This document shows positions 22,108-22,581 of a stretch of DNA of 22,581 bases, in pieces. This DNA comes from Basidiobolus ranarum (taxonomy: Eukaryota > Basidiobolomycota > Basidiobolomycetes > Basidiobolales): contig JASJQH010007058.1 of NCBI GenBank assembly GCA_040143965.1, positions 1 to 22,581 on the forward strand, given 5' to 3'. The notes under the pieces were generated by a model. That model saw only the letters and a list, made by a program, of their open reading frames with translations, searched no databases and had not been told where the DNA came from. Made by a program: the position numbers and the translations under genes. Within the stretch, counting starts at the first letter, position 1; each line of letters begins with the position of its first letter.

Positions 22108-22173
22108 TATATAAAGCAACTCGGTAATGTCGATACACTCACTGAGTGCCAAATTAGGTCTCAGTGCACTCAG
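22108..22173 (+). other. TATA-like motif followed by an 8-bp hairpin
   Basis: TATATAAAG (22108-22116) lies 25 bases before an inverted repeat, CTGAGTGC (22142-22149) and GCACTCAG (22166-22173), with a 16-base loop. No open frame of note follows within the window, so this could be the start of a transcript running off the right edge, a small RNA, or chance. Confidence 0.25.
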
Positions 22174-22581
22174 ATCGAATGAATCAACTTATTTAGCCAA
22201 TATTACCAATCAATATCATGGTAGATCTTGGATTGACGGTATAGATTAATAACCAATGAACTGAGGTGCGTTGAGAAATGGTGAAAAAATACTGGTTAAA
22301 TGGCGATAAGCTAAAAATTGGATTCAACTCAAAACCCCCATTATGGTTAGATATTTACTCGCTGGGAAATACGTTCTGGCCCACGAACGGGTTAAACTTG
22401 ACTCAATGTTATCTTTTCTTTGATTGAGGATAAGCATTGACGACAAGAGGGGACCAGCATAAACCAAGAACACAGACACAAGTTTAGGGTGCCACTTTCA
22501 TAAACACCCATAGCTCGCCATATCTAAGGAGATCGCTTTACACCAATAACAATTGGCATCACCGCGAGGCTGTCTCCTTTT
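22174..22581. other. Right edge, nothing recognised
   Basis: No coding frame, repeat or RNA gene I can support in the last 400 bases. Confidence 0.4.

Overview
The window looks like nuclear DNA of a filamentous or zygomycete-type fungus. It is AT-rich, with genes split by short GT-AG introns (mostly about 50-95 nt, the longest about 150 nt) and spacers of 0.8-3.4 kb. The fungal assignment rests on a DASH complex subunit (Ask1-like, a fungus-associated complex), an Atg22-family vacuolar permease and a yeast-like 14-3-3 protein. The high intron count (nine in the ubiquitin protease, four in VPS29) and the loose spacing favour an early-diverging lineage such as Zoopagomycota or Mucoromycota over a yeast. 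That last step is inference. I see no viral element, no intact transposon, no CRISPR array, and no rRNA or tRNA gene.

Layout, left to right: a short F-box gene (minus, 19-492); a 3.5 kb spacer holding a possible decayed actin-related-protein gene (2551-3401); ATG22 (minus, 3990-5725, four exons); a small secreted, possibly GPI-anchored protein (minus, 6790-7167); VPS29 of retromer (plus, 8615-9514, five exons); the DASH/kinetochore subunit ASK1 (plus, 11503-13188, five exons); a USP30/Ubp1-like ubiquitin-specific protease with an N-terminal membrane segment (minus, 13962-about 16237, ten exons seen), convergent with ASK1; and a 14-3-3 protein (plus, 18180-19172, three exons), divergent from the protease. 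The last 3.4 kb has no gene I can support.

The genes do not form a pathway. Two of them (ATG22 and VPS29) act in the vacuole/endosome system, but their proximity looks like chance. The most notable result concerns gene integrity. Spliced by eye, ATG22 is a clean 511-residue family member except for one in-frame TAG at codon 426. VPS29 is a clean 184-residue family member except for one missing base near 9232. The protease lacks an in-frame ATG in its first visible exon. ASK1 and 14-3-3 read through without a break. Either the assembly carries local errors, or some loci here are decaying (perhaps redundant) copies; reads and transcripts would decide. I found no convincing new biological system.
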